Shown: positions 1-6,302, numbered from the stretch's first letter. The stretch is 6,426 nucleotides of DNA from an uncultured Clostridia bacterium (GCA_937888895.1 CALASV010000339.1:1-6426); one strand, 5' to 3'. A program made the numbers and translations. Notes: generated from the letters alone by a model not told the origin.

Positions 1-1494
1 CCAAAATACTTAAATGGTCAATTTGTTATTGCACTTTATGATGCAAAAAAAGAGGAACTTTATCTTGTGAGAGACCAGATTGGAATTTGTCCACTATTTT
101 ATACGATTGCTGACGAAAGAGTGATTTTTGCTTCTGAAATTAAAGGAATATTAGAATATCCTAACATAGAAAGAAAATTAAATTTAAAAGCAGTAGACCA
201 ATTGATGAATTTTCCTGGTGTTGTTTCACCAAACACATTTTTTAAAGGAATTTATTCATTAGAAGCTGGACATCTGCTTTGTATTCGAAAAGAACAAGAG
301 CCTGTCAATATAGAATATTGGGACTTATGTTATGAGCTAGAAGTAGAAGACAAAGGCGAAGCTTACTATGTAGAGCGTTTACAAGAGCTTTTGAAGGATT
401 CCATTCGTCGTAGATTGATTGCAGATGTTCCGATTGGATTTTATGTGTCTGGTGGGTTAGATAGTTCGATTGTGGCATGTTATATCGGAAAGTTTTTATT
501 AGATAGTTTCTATTCTTTTTCTGCTGAAATTGGTTCGGGGGATTTAGATGAAAGCCGTTTTCAAAAGATGGTAAAAGAATGTGTAAAATCAGAACATTAT
601 AGTGTAAAAGTTGGAGAAGAAGAAATTTGGAAGCATTTGTCTGATGTTATCTATCATGCTGAAGGAGCAGTGAAAGAAAGTTATGATGTAGCTGCCTTTT
701 TGTTATCTGATTTAGTAAGTAAATCTCCAGCAAAAGCTGTTTTAACAGGACAAGGTTCAGATGAATTTTTCTGTGGTTATGTAGGATATATGGTAGATTT
801 ATTCCGAAATATGCAAAAAAATCAAATGACAAAAGAAGAATGTGAAATCAATGAACGTCTTTGGGGAGACCCTTATTTTCGATTTGAACGAAATCATGCA
901 GAAATTAGAAAGATACATGCAAGTTTATATCATTCGGATATTCGAGGAGAGATGGAAAGTTTTGCATCTTGGATAAATAGTCCAATTGATATCAATAAAG
1001 TAAAAGGGTTAAGTTCTCAAAAGCGTAGGTCTTATATTGATTATAAACTTCGTTTGTCAGACCATTTATTAACAGAACATGGGGATAGAATGTTTTTTTC
1101 GCATTCGGTAGAAGGTAGACATCCATTTTTAGATGCCAAGTTGCTTTCTTTTGTAAAAACTATTCCAGATAAATATAAATTAAAAGGTGTGAATGAAAAA
1201 TATATTTTGAAAAAAGCAGGGGAAGGGATTGTTCCAGAACCAATTTTAAAACGAAAGAAATTTCCATTTCAAGCACCGGGTATGTCCTCTTTAATTAAAA
1301 AAGCAAATGATATGCCATATTTAAGTGAAGAATACATAAAGAAGTATGGAATTTTTGACTGGAATCAAGTGAATGAATTAAAAAATGTTTATAGTCAAGA
1401 GGGATTTCAGTTAATGGGTGCTTATGAAATCGATTATTTATTAATTGTAATGACAGTTACAATGCTTTGCGAACAATATTCATTGTCTTTATAA
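1..1494 (+). CDS. asnB: Asparagine synthetase (glutamine-hydrolysing)-like amidotransferase, 5' end cut by window
   Basis: Open from base 1 in frame 1, beginning PKYLNGQFVIALYD, which matches the interior of the glutaminase domain; the GTG at 67 is an internal Val codon, not a start. Roughly 90-105 N-terminal residues, including the Cys1 nucleophile, lie outside the window, so glutaminase competence cannot be judged. Visible glutaminase marks are RDQIGICPLFY and FASEIKGIL. The synthetase domain has the PP-loop SGGLDSS (bases 448-465), a second motif GQGSDEFFCGY (from 748), the segment EGRHPFLDAKLLSF, and KYILKKA with the conserved Lys. Known family chemistry is ATP-dependent activation of a carboxylate (Asp in true AsnB) as an acyl-AMP, then attack by ammonia from glutamine, in the cytoplasm. 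The estimated full length of about 600 residues fits the longer AsnB subfamily. The second motif has Gln where E. coli AsnB has a catalytic Glu. AsnB relatives also amidate peptidoglycan precursors, so the substrate is uncertain. First visible gene of a probable operon. Confidence 0.93.
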   Translation, partial: PKYLNGQFVIALYDAKKEELYLVRDQIGICPLFYTIADERVIFASEIKGILEYPNIERKLNLKAVDQLMNFPGVVSPNTFFKGIYSLEAGHLLCIRKEQEPVNIEYWDLCYELEVEDKGEAYYVERLQELLKDSIRRRLIADVPIGFYVSGGLDSSIVACYIGKFLLDSFYSFSAEIGSGDLDESRFQKMVKECVKSEHYSVKVGEEEIWKHLSDVIYHAEGAVKESYDVAAFLLSDLVSKSPAKAVLTGQGSDEFFCGYVGYMVDLFRNMQKNQMTKEECEINERLWGDPYFRFERNHAEIRKIHASLYHSDIRGEMESFASWINSPIDINKVKGLSSQKRRSYIDYKLRLSDHLLTEHGDRMFFSHSVEGRHPFLDAKLLSFVKTIPDKYKLKGVNEKYILKKAGEGIVPEPILKRKKFPFQAPGMSSLIKKANDMPYLSEEYIKKYGIFDWNQVNELKNVYSQEGFQLMGAYEIDYLLIVMTVTMLCEQYSLSL

Positions 1495-1508
1495 GCAGGA
1501 GATAAAAT

Positions 1509-3248
1509 ATGGGGGACCTAGGGTTTATCAAAGAAGTAGAACAACAACTAGCAAAAGAAGTAAATGAACAGTTAAGAAACGAAAATAAAAATAAGAATAG
1601 AAATCAAGAAAGTATTAGAAGAAAGAGAAGAAGACGAAAAAGAAGACGAAAAAGAATATTATTAAATATTTTATTCGTTTCTATTATCATTTTTATCGTT
1701 GTTGGGTTTTTCTTGTATCGAGATAGCTTAGTTTATAAAGTATGTCGAGTAGAAGTAGGTGGAGTAGTAACACCTATGGACTTTCTAAAAAAAGTAGATG
1801 AAAATGCATACTTTACAGAGAAAAGTGAGCCATTTGATACAACGAAGTTAGGGGAATACAAAATAAAAATTAAGACAGGAATATTTACAGTATCTTCTAC
1901 ATTATATGTGCAAGATACAATAGCTCCCACATTAGAAGTAAAAAATAATTCAATAACACTTGGAGAAACTTGTCGTATTGAAGATTTTGTAGTAAAATTA
2001 GAAGATAGAACGGATATCACATTATCTTTTAGACACGCACCTGATTTTTCAAAGATTGGAAAACAACAACTTGAAATTATTGCAACAGATTTAGGTGGCA
2101 ATACGATAAGTAAGAATGTACAACTTTGGATAACACCAGTGCTTTCACCAATTTATGTGGAGTTAGGAAGTGACGCACCAACAATTTCTGAGTTAGTAGT
2201 AGAAGGGGTACAAGCAACTTATGTGAGTGACCCATCTATCGTGGATATCAATACATTAGATACTTATACTGTGATTTTGGAAGTGGAACAAGAAGAATAT
2301 ATAGTCGAAGTAATTGTGAGAGATACGATAGCTCCTTCATTAGAAGTACAAAGTGTAACAGGGTATTCGATGCTAGAGAAGAAACCAGAAGAATTTGTTG
2401 TTTCTTGTACAGATTTGACAAATACAACAATTGCTTATAGAGAAACGCCAGATTTTGAACAAGTAGGAGAACAAAAAGTAGTCATTGTAGCTACAGATGA
2501 AAGTGGAAATCGAACAGAAAAAGAGACAACATTAGTTCAAATAGCAGATGAAGAACCACCTGTATTTTCCAAAGCAAAAGATTTTAGTGTATATTTAGGC
2601 GAAACCGTTTCTTATAAATCAAAAGTTACAGTTACTGATAATTGTATGGAAGGTTTAACTGTCCATGTGGATGCTTCTGCAGTAGATTTGAAAAAGGAAG
2701 GAAGATATCCTGTTACTTATACTGCTACGGATATGGCAGGTAATGCTACATCGAAAACACTTACGGTAACAGTAAAAGAATATCGTGCAGATGAAGATGC
2801 TTTGTATGAAAAAGTAAATGCTATTTTAGATAAAATTTTAACAGATGATATGACAGAGAGAGAAAAGTGCCAAAAGATATATAATTACATTCGAGGTCAA
2901 GTATCTTATATTAGTTATTCGGATAAATCAGACTGGGTCAATGGTGCAATGGAAGGATTAAATAAAGGAAAAGGAGATTGTTTTGTTTATTTTAGTCTTT
3001 CTAAAGCGATGTTAACTTGTGCTGGTATTCCAAATTTGGATATTGAACGGATTCGAGTAGGCGATTCTATGCATTTTTGGAATTTAGTTGATTTAGGTGA
3101 TGGTCATGGTTGGTATCATTTTGATACAACTCCAAGAAAAGATAAAACAGTTATTTTCTTATGGGATGATAAAAAACTAAAAACCTATTCCGATAAAAAT
3201 AATGGTTCTCATAATTATGATAGAACGAAATATCCAAAAATAAATTAA
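1509..3248 (+). CDS. Membrane-anchored Ig-repeat protein with C-terminal transglutaminase-like domain
   Basis: 579 residues; the start is set by AGGAGA at 1497-1502, six bases before ATG. Residues 1-49 are charged and end in an Arg/Lys cluster (37-49). One hydrophobic segment (50-70) follows with no signal-peptidase site I can see, so a type II topology is expected: N-terminus inside, the rest outside. Residues 75-423 form five beta-rich Ig-like (DUF5011-type) units in an A-B-A-B-C order, with recurring DTIAP linkers and ATDxxGN motifs. Residues 430-579 look like a transglutaminase/cysteine-protease fold (PF01841-like) with a plausible triad Cys491 (KGDCFVY), His522 (MHFWNLV) and Asp539 (HFDTTP). 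Known members of this superfamily cleave or cross-link peptide bonds; the substrate here is unknown. It starts 14 bp after the asnB-like stop and probably shares its mRNA. By layout it is an envelope enzyme held away from the membrane on an Ig stalk. Confidence 0.88.
   Translation: MGDLGFIKEVEQQLAKEVNEQLRNENKNKNRNQESIRRKRRRRKRRRKRILLNILFVSIIIFIVVGFFLYRDSLVYKVCRVEVGGVVTPMDFLKKVDENAYFTEKSEPFDTTKLGEYKIKIKTGIFTVSSTLYVQDTIAPTLEVKNNSITLGETCRIEDFVVKLEDRTDITLSFRHAPDFSKIGKQQLEIIATDLGGNTISKNVQLWITPVLSPIYVELGSDAPTISELVVEGVQATYVSDPSIVDINTLDTYTVILEVEQEEYIVEVIVRDTIAPSLEVQSVTGYSMLEKKPEEFVVSCTDLTNTTIAYRETPDFEQVGEQKVVIVATDESGNRTEKETTLVQIADEEPPVFSKAKDFSVYLGETVSYKSKVTVTDNCMEGLTVHVDASAVDLKKEGRYPVTYTATDMAGNATSKTLTVTVKEYRADEDALYEKVNAILDKILTDDMTEREKCQKIYNYIRGQVSYISYSDKSDWVNGAMEGLNKGKGDCFVYFSLSKAMLTCAGIPNLDIERIRVGDSMHFWNLVDLGDGHGWYHFDTTPRKDKTVIFLWDDKKLKTYSDKNNGSHNYDRTKYPKIN
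1630..1653 (+). repeat. Perfect 12-bp tandem repeat (two copies) coding for a basic cluster
   Basis: The unit GAAGACGAAAAA occurs at 1630-1641 and again at 1642-1653; the 12 bases before it (1618-1629) match at 9 of 12, as a decayed third copy. As the unit is a multiple of three it stays in frame and produces the RRRK-RRRK-R series (residues 41-49) just before the membrane segment. Copy-number change here would lengthen or shorten the basic cytoplasmic cluster without breaking the frame. Confidence 0.8.
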
Positions 3249-3255
3249 GTTTTGT

Positions 3256-3259
3256 GAGG
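3256..3259 (+). promoter_or_regulatory. Ribosome binding site that decides the racemase start
   Basis: GAGG lies nine bases before the ATG at 3269. The longer alternative, the GTG at 3254, would place this GAGG inside its own coding sequence and has no purine-rich site upstream (only AAATTAAGTTTT). The ATG at 3269 also gives MKKVGIIGGLGP, the normal N-terminus of the family, so it is preferred. Confidence 0.7.
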
Positions 3260-3268
3260 TTTAAAAGG

Positions 3269-3985
3269 ATGAAAAAGGTAGGTATCATAGGTGGGCTTGG
3301 TCCTATGGCAACGGCGTATTTTTTACAATTAATTACAGAAATGACAGATGCTTCAAAAGGCCAAGAACATATCGAACTTCTTATTCATAGCAAACCTCAA
3401 ACACCTGATAGAACAGGTTATATTGTAGGAAAAAGTGAAGAAAATCCGTTATTAGCATTGACAGAGGTTGGCAAAGAATTAGTACAGTATGGTGTAGATT
3501 TTATTGCAATACCGTGTATTACAGCACATTATTTTCAAAAAGAATTAGAAAAACAAGTCGGTTGTTCGATTATACATGCGATTGAAGAAACGGCAAAGTA
3601 TTTAAAGTCAGAACATATTATGAAAATAGGGTTGATGGCAACGGATGGAACAATAGAAAGTAAACTTTTTCAAACGGTTATGGCACAATATGAGATAAAA
3701 TGTTTTGTACCAAATAAAGACAATCAAGTTCATGTCATGTATTTAATTTATGAAAATGTAAAAGCAGGAAAAAAACCAGAAATGGAGTTGTTTTATCAAG
3801 TCTCTGATGCATTATTTCAAGCAGGAGCACAAGTTGTTTTGCTTGGATGTACAGAACTTTCGTTAATTAAACGAGATAATAGATTAGAACATGGATTTTT
3901 AGATGTATTAGAAGTGTTAGCAAAGCAAGTAGTGGTACTATCAGAGGCAAAATTAAAGTCAGAGTATATTCATTTAATTACATAA
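3269..3985 (+). CDS. Aspartate/glutamate racemase family protein
   Basis: 238 residues from the chosen ATG, a usual length for the Asp/Glu racemase superfamily. The N-terminal KKVGIIGGLGPMAT is the family's hallmark strand and glycine loop. The two catalytic cysteines of this cofactor-independent family are present: Cys83 in IPCITAH and Cys194 in LLGCTE, spaced as in archaeal aspartate racemase. Known chemistry is alpha-proton removal and return by the two thiols, interconverting L and D forms of Asp, Glu or sometimes other amino acids, in the cytoplasm. The first motif is usually PCNTAH; here Ile replaces Asn next to the nucleophile, which may change specificity. It lies 20 bp after the transglutaminase-like gene and is likely the last gene of the operon. 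The exact substrate is not determined; aspartate is the best guess, and a broad-specificity or hydantoin-racemase-like role remains possible. Confidence 0.9.
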   Translation: MKKVGIIGGLGPMATAYFLQLITEMTDASKGQEHIELLIHSKPQTPDRTGYIVGKSEENPLLALTEVGKELVQYGVDFIAIPCITAHYFQKELEKQVGCSIIHAIEETAKYLKSEHIMKIGLMATDGTIESKLFQTVMAQYEIKCFVPNKDNQVHVMYLIYENVKAGKKPEMELFYQVSDALFQAGAQVVLLGCTELSLIKRDNRLEHGFLDVLEVLAKQVVVLSEAKLKSEYIHLIT

Positions 3986-3999
3986 AAATTAAGTTTATG

Positions 4000-4028
4000 T
4001 TGTGTTAATGAAAAAAAGAAGCTATAAT
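4000..4028 (+). promoter_or_regulatory. Probable promoter of the lipoprotein gene
   Basis: A perfect TATAAT sits at 4023-4028, with TTGTGT at 4000-4005 (three of six to consensus) at the ideal 17-base spacing. It is in the 69-bp gap after the racemase gene. A start site near 4035 would leave a leader of about 20 bases containing AAAGGA at 4042-4047. No terminator hairpin is visible in the gap, so read-through from the racemase gene is also possible. Confidence 0.6.
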
Positions 4029-4054
4029 GGAAGAAATAAAGAAAGGATAGTAAT

Positions 4055-4360
4055 ATGAGAAAGTTATTTTTAGTAGCAAGTTTTTGTATGTTGTTAGGAT
4101 TAACAGCATGTGGAAGTGATGAAAAGGTAATTTCACAAGATTCACAAAATGTAACACAAAGTCCAAAAGAAGAGAATGGGCAGTCTTCAAAAGAAGAAGC
4201 AAACAAAGCAAATGGTTATGTATTTACTTATAATGATATTAAAATACAAATAGATGCAGATGCACAAAGTTATGTAGAACAATTAGGAGAACCGACATCT
4301 TATTATGAATCTCCAAGTTGTGCATTTGATAATTTAGATAAGTCTTCTCCGTCTAAATAG
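4055..4360 (+). CDS. Secreted lipoprotein, truncated in mid-domain at a sequence junction
   Basis: 101 residues, starting at ATG 4055 with AAAGGA seven bases upstream. Residues 1-18 form a short signal peptide, with lipobox LTAC and Cys19 as the lipidation site, so the product would be anchored on the outer face of the membrane. Residues 21-53 are a polar Ser/Glu/Lys linker. From residue 54 (GYVFTYNDIKIQIDADA) a folded domain begins that resembles, from memory, small Clostridia lipoproteins of unknown function with a LGEP-type motif and a later SCAFxxLDK segment. Here the reading reaches SCAFDNLDK (residues 88-96), then changes to SSPSK and stops. Bases beyond about 4342 read as an HTH gene on the other strand, so the real C-terminus is missing. 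Treat it as a fragment or chimeric ORF; function unknown. Confidence 0.7.
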   Translation: MRKLFLVASFCMLLGLTACGSDEKVISQDSQNVTQSPKEENGQSSKEEANKANGYVFTYNDIKIQIDADAQSYVEQLGEPTSYYESPSCAFDNLDKSSPSK

Positions 4361-4461
4361 TTGTATACCATTTGTCTTGATACGCCTAAATATTTGGCTA
4401 AGTTTACTTTTGATATATTTGCTTCTTTTAATATAACATTTATCTTTTCTACTGTATTCAT
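4303..4461 (-). CDS. Helix-turn-helix (XRE-like) regulator, N-terminal fragment truncated at the junction
   Basis: The ORF starts at ATG 4461 and reads MNTVEKINVILKEANISKVN onward to a stop at 4303, 52 residues. The region around residues 17-38 (NLAKYLGVSRQMVYNYLDG) is a good helix-turn-helix of the XRE/Cro type. GGGAGG at 4476-4471 lies nine bases before the start. The reading is convincing to about residues 41-44; the last residues (NAQLGDS) are translated from the lipoprotein gene's antisense strand, so only bases from about 4335 to 4461 belong to this gene. Known homologues bind DNA and often regulate themselves; the effector part, if any, is lost here. It lies 62 bp downstream of mnmA in the same direction but has its own strong promoter. 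An in-frame ATG at 4485 is unlikely because it overlaps the -10 box. Confidence 0.65.
   Translation of the reverse strand: MNTVEKINVILKEANISKVNLAKYLGVSRQMVYNYLDGEDLSKLSNAQLGDS
4328..4342. other. Probable breakpoint or assembly junction between two unlike sequences
   Basis: The 15 bases GATAATTTAGATAAG read as DNLDK in the + strand lipoprotein and as LSKL in the - strand HTH protein, and both genes lose coherent coding just beyond this word. Base composition, gene direction and leader layout also change here. The shared word could be a recombination microhomology or a false overlap joining two genomes. The exact break cannot be placed more finely. Confidence 0.65.
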
Positions 4462-4483
4462 CGATTGTTTCCTCCCTAGTTTC

Positions 4484-4512
4484 ATTTTATCATTTTACAC
4501 TAATTGTGTCAA
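4484..4512 (-). promoter_or_regulatory. Strong promoter for the HTH gene, with a possible operator dyad
   Basis: On the - strand, a perfect TTGACA (4512-4507) is followed after exactly 17 bases by TAAAAT (4489-4484), which is preceded by TGA, giving an extended -10. Transcription should begin near 4477, directly before the GGGAGG site. The dyad ACAC-TAATT-GTGT at 4497-4509 overlaps the -35 box and spacer, a good position for a repressor, possibly the HTH protein itself. Confidence 0.7.
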
Positions 4513-4523
4513 GTCAATTGGGA

Positions 4524-5603
4524 TTATTTATATACTTTGTCAATAATACCTCCACCAAGACATTCATCACCATTATATAGTACGCAAAATTGTCCAGGTG
4601 TAACGGCTTTAGCATTATCGTATTTTACTTTTATTTGATTATTATCTAGATATTCAACTTGACAATTAATATCTGCTTGACGATATCTAAATTTGCAGGT
4701 ACAATTTGTAATTCTTTTATCTGTTAAGTAATTAAAGTCTTTAATTAAAGCTTCATTTGAATATAAATATTTATTTTCATCACCGTTTGCAACATATAGG
4801 ATATTATTGGTTAAATCTTTTTCAACAACAAAAATTTTTTCGTGTGCTCCACCTAGATTTAAACCTTTTCTTTGGCCAATTGTATAATACATTAATCCAT
4901 TGTGTGTACCAAGTATTTCTTTAGTTTCGATATTTACGATATTTCCTGGTTGATTTGGTAAATAATTTTTAAGAAATTTTGTAAAGTTTCTTTCACCTAT
5001 AAAACATATACCAGTTGAATCTTTTTTCTTAGCAGTTATTAATCCATATTCTTCAGCTATTCTTCTTACTTCTGGTTTTTCGATATCTTGTAATGGGAAG
5101 ATTACATCTTTAAAAACGTCTTTGTTAACGTAGGCTAGAAAATAACTTTGATCTTTATTTTTGTCGCTTGCTTTATGTAAATGTCCTTCAACTATTTTTG
5201 CATAATGTCCGGTTGCAATGTAGTCTGCACCAAGTTCTTTGGCTTTTTTATAGAACAAATCAAATTTAATATATTTATTACACATAACATCTGGATTTGG
5301 TGTTCTACCTTTATTTAATTCGTTTAAAAAGTATGTAAAGACATTATCCCAATATTCTTTAACATAGTCTACACGATGTAATGGAATATTTAATTTGTTG
5401 CATACTGCTAGAGCATCGTTATAATCTTTTTCTTGTGGACATATGTCATCACCAAGATCTGGATTTCCTAAATAATCATTATTAATTGTACTATCCCAAT
5501 TTCTCATGAATAATCCGATAACATTATAACCTTGATTTTTTAATAAGATGGCTGCTACTGATGAATCAACGCCACCTGATATACCAATTACTACAGTTTT
5601 CAT
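4524..5603 (-). CDS. mnmA: tRNA-specific 2-thiouridylase MnmA
   Basis: 359 residues, the normal length of the family. The protein activates U34 of tRNAs for Lys, Glu and Gln with ATP and inserts sulfur delivered by a persulfide carrier, giving the 2-thio part of (c)mnm5s2U; it acts in the cytoplasm. The N-terminus has the PP-loop SGGVDSS at residues 9-15. Catalytic residues are visible: Asp105 and Cys108 in NPDVMCN, and Cys200 in STGICFIGE. The insert with MRNWDS, GNPDLGDDICPQEKDY and NKGRTPNPD is typical of the low-GC Gram-positive form. The C-terminal beta domain ends AVTPGQFCVLYNGDECLGGG. The start at 5603 is supported by GGTGAG five bases upstream and by the usual MKTVVIGISGG beginning. 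It lies 48 bp after the SpoIIM-like gene in the same direction. It appears intact, with no odd substitutions at key sites. Confidence 0.97.
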   Translation of the reverse strand: MKTVVIGISGGVDSSVAAILLKNQGYNVIGLFMRNWDSTINNDYLGNPDLGDDICPQEKDYNDALAVCNKLNIPLHRVDYVKEYWDNVFTYFLNELNKGRTPNPDVMCNKYIKFDLFYKKAKELGADYIATGHYAKIVEGHLHKASDKNKDQSYFLAYVNKDVFKDVIFPLQDIEKPEVRRIAEEYGLITAKKKDSTGICFIGERNFTKFLKNYLPNQPGNIVNIETKEILGTHNGLMYYTIGQRKGLNLGGAHEKIFVVEKDLTNNILYVANGDENKYLYSNEALIKDFNYLTDKRITNCTCKFRYRQADINCQVEYLDNNQIKVKYDNAKAVTPGQFCVLYNGDECLGGGIIDKVYK

Positions 5604-5620
5604 TTTTTCTCACCAAATAA

Positions 5621-5629
5621 AGTATAACA
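5621..5629 (-). promoter_or_regulatory. Extended -10 promoter element before mnmA
   Basis: On the - strand TGTTATACT (5629-5621) is an extended -10 (TGn followed by TATACT). No good -35 hexamer is seen at the right distance (GTGCTT), which extended -10 promoters can tolerate. Only six bases separate it from the GGTGAG ribosome binding site at 5614-5609, implying a leader of about 11-14 bases. Confidence 0.5.
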
Positions 5630-5651
5630 TAAAAGTAGATAAAAAGCACTA

Positions 5652-6281
5652 TTAGACAAACATTTTTATGATAATTTTAATTAATGTTGGAAATAGAAAG
5701 GCTTCGCTTATTGATGATATTAATGTTATTATTAAAGTTATAACAAAAATAAGGGTATAGTTTTTAAAGAATTTTGGTAAATTTAGGTTTTGTTTACTTC
5801 TTATTTGTTTGATATAATTAACTGTAAACATTATACTATAAATTGTTAGAATTATTATGACAATTAGATTTAGGAGTTGTCCAAAAAGTGTATATAATAT
5901 TGATAGGATTATACCTTTATAACTATATGTAAGTATAAATGCAGATAGAGAAAAACCAAAGATAAATCCTTTTAAATATAGTAAGAATATGTTAATAATA
6001 ATGCCTATAATAGTCATTCCTAGTATCCATATAATTGTTGAATATGTTAGATTAGTTATGATACTATTTTTAAAGGCGATAATACTATTAATTGATTGAT
6101 TATCTATATTACTGATAAATATTTGGATTTTGTCAAGGACTAGTTTTTTATCATTTAGATCGATAATATTTGAAAATATTGCTCCAGAGATTACTCCTAA
6201 AAATAGAATAGTTATTACAAAGATATTGATTTTTTTGCTTGGAAAAATAATGTTTTTAATATTGTTATATTTATTTATCAT
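5652..6281 (-). CDS. spoIIM: Stage II sporulation protein M (SpoIIM) family membrane protein
   Basis: 209 residues, very rich in Ile, Leu and Phe, with about five membrane segments (roughly 17-38, 78-100, 103-120, 124-155 and 173-196). Family marks are the Gly-spaced first helix (FLGVISGAIF), WILGMTIIG at 85-93, the YLKGFIFGF segment near 102-110, and a late SEAFLFP motif (192-198). In Bacillus, SpoIIM joins SpoIIP and SpoIID in the engulfment machine that remodels septal peptidoglycan in the mother cell; related proteins also occur in bacteria not known to sporulate. The start at 6281 has AGGTGA (6291-6286) four bases upstream. Codons are extremely AT-rich, more so than mnmA, as expected for a hydrophobic protein in a low-GC genome. 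The promoter looks housekeeping rather than clearly sigma-E. Family assignment is good; an engulfment role in this organism is inferred. Confidence 0.82.
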   Translation of the reverse strand: MINKYNNIKNIIFPSKKINIFVITILFLGVISGAIFSNIIDLNDKKLVLDKIQIFISNIDNQSINSIIAFKNSIITNLTYSTIIWILGMTIIGIIINIFLLYLKGFIFGFSLSAFILTYSYKGIILSILYTLFGQLLNLIVIIILTIYSIMFTVNYIKQIRSKQNLNLPKFFKNYTLIFVITLIITLISSISEAFLFPTLIKIIIKMFV

Positions 6282-6296
6282 AAGTTCACCTAGTTA

Positions 6297-6302
6297 ATTA
6301 TA
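6297..6302 (-). promoter_or_regulatory. -10 box of the probable spoIIM promoter
   Basis: On the - strand a perfect TATAAT occupies 6302-6297, five bases before the AGGTGA ribosome binding site. The hexamer 17 bases upstream (AGAATA) is a poor -35. The site lies within the 79-bp divergent gap shared with the + strand gene at 6361. Confidence 0.45.

Noticed and set aside
67..69. GTG at 67 as start of the asnB-like gene
   Set aside because: The frame is open from base 1 and the preceding codons encode conserved glutaminase-domain sequence, so the gene begins before the window.
1..3248. Lasso peptide cluster (AsnB-like cyclase plus transglutaminase-like protease)
   Set aside because: The transglutaminase-like protein is a 579-residue membrane-anchored Ig protein, not the small cytoplasmic leader peptidase. 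No precursor peptide or RRE protein is visible, and the third gene is a racemase.
3254..3268. GTG at 3254 as racemase start
   Set aside because: It lacks an upstream ribosome binding site, adds a non-family MRFKR extension and contains the GAGG that serves the ATG at 3269.
3986..4022. Terminator hairpin after the racemase gene
   Set aside because: Only a weak ATTAA/TTAAT dyad with a long loop and no G+C stem or U-run is present, so no terminator is called.
4462..4485. Upstream ATG at 4485 as HTH start
   Set aside because: It overlaps the -10 box and lies upstream of the good GGGAGG site that serves the ATG at 4461.
4100..4500. Mobile element insertion explaining the junction
   Set aside because: No transposase or integrase reading, terminal inverted repeats, target duplication or tRNA end was found near the break.
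4361..4546. + strand ORF after the lipoprotein stop, possible frameshifted continuation of it
   Set aside because: It is antisense to the HTH gene and its promoter, has no ribosome binding site, and its hydrophobic reading is what AT-rich antisense DNA gives. It does not resemble the missing lipoprotein C-terminus.
5604..5651. Terminator or small RNA in the spoIIM-mnmA gap
   Set aside because: No G+C-rich stem is present; the T-run on the - strand has no hairpin before it, and the gap is explained by the mnmA promoter and ribosome binding site.
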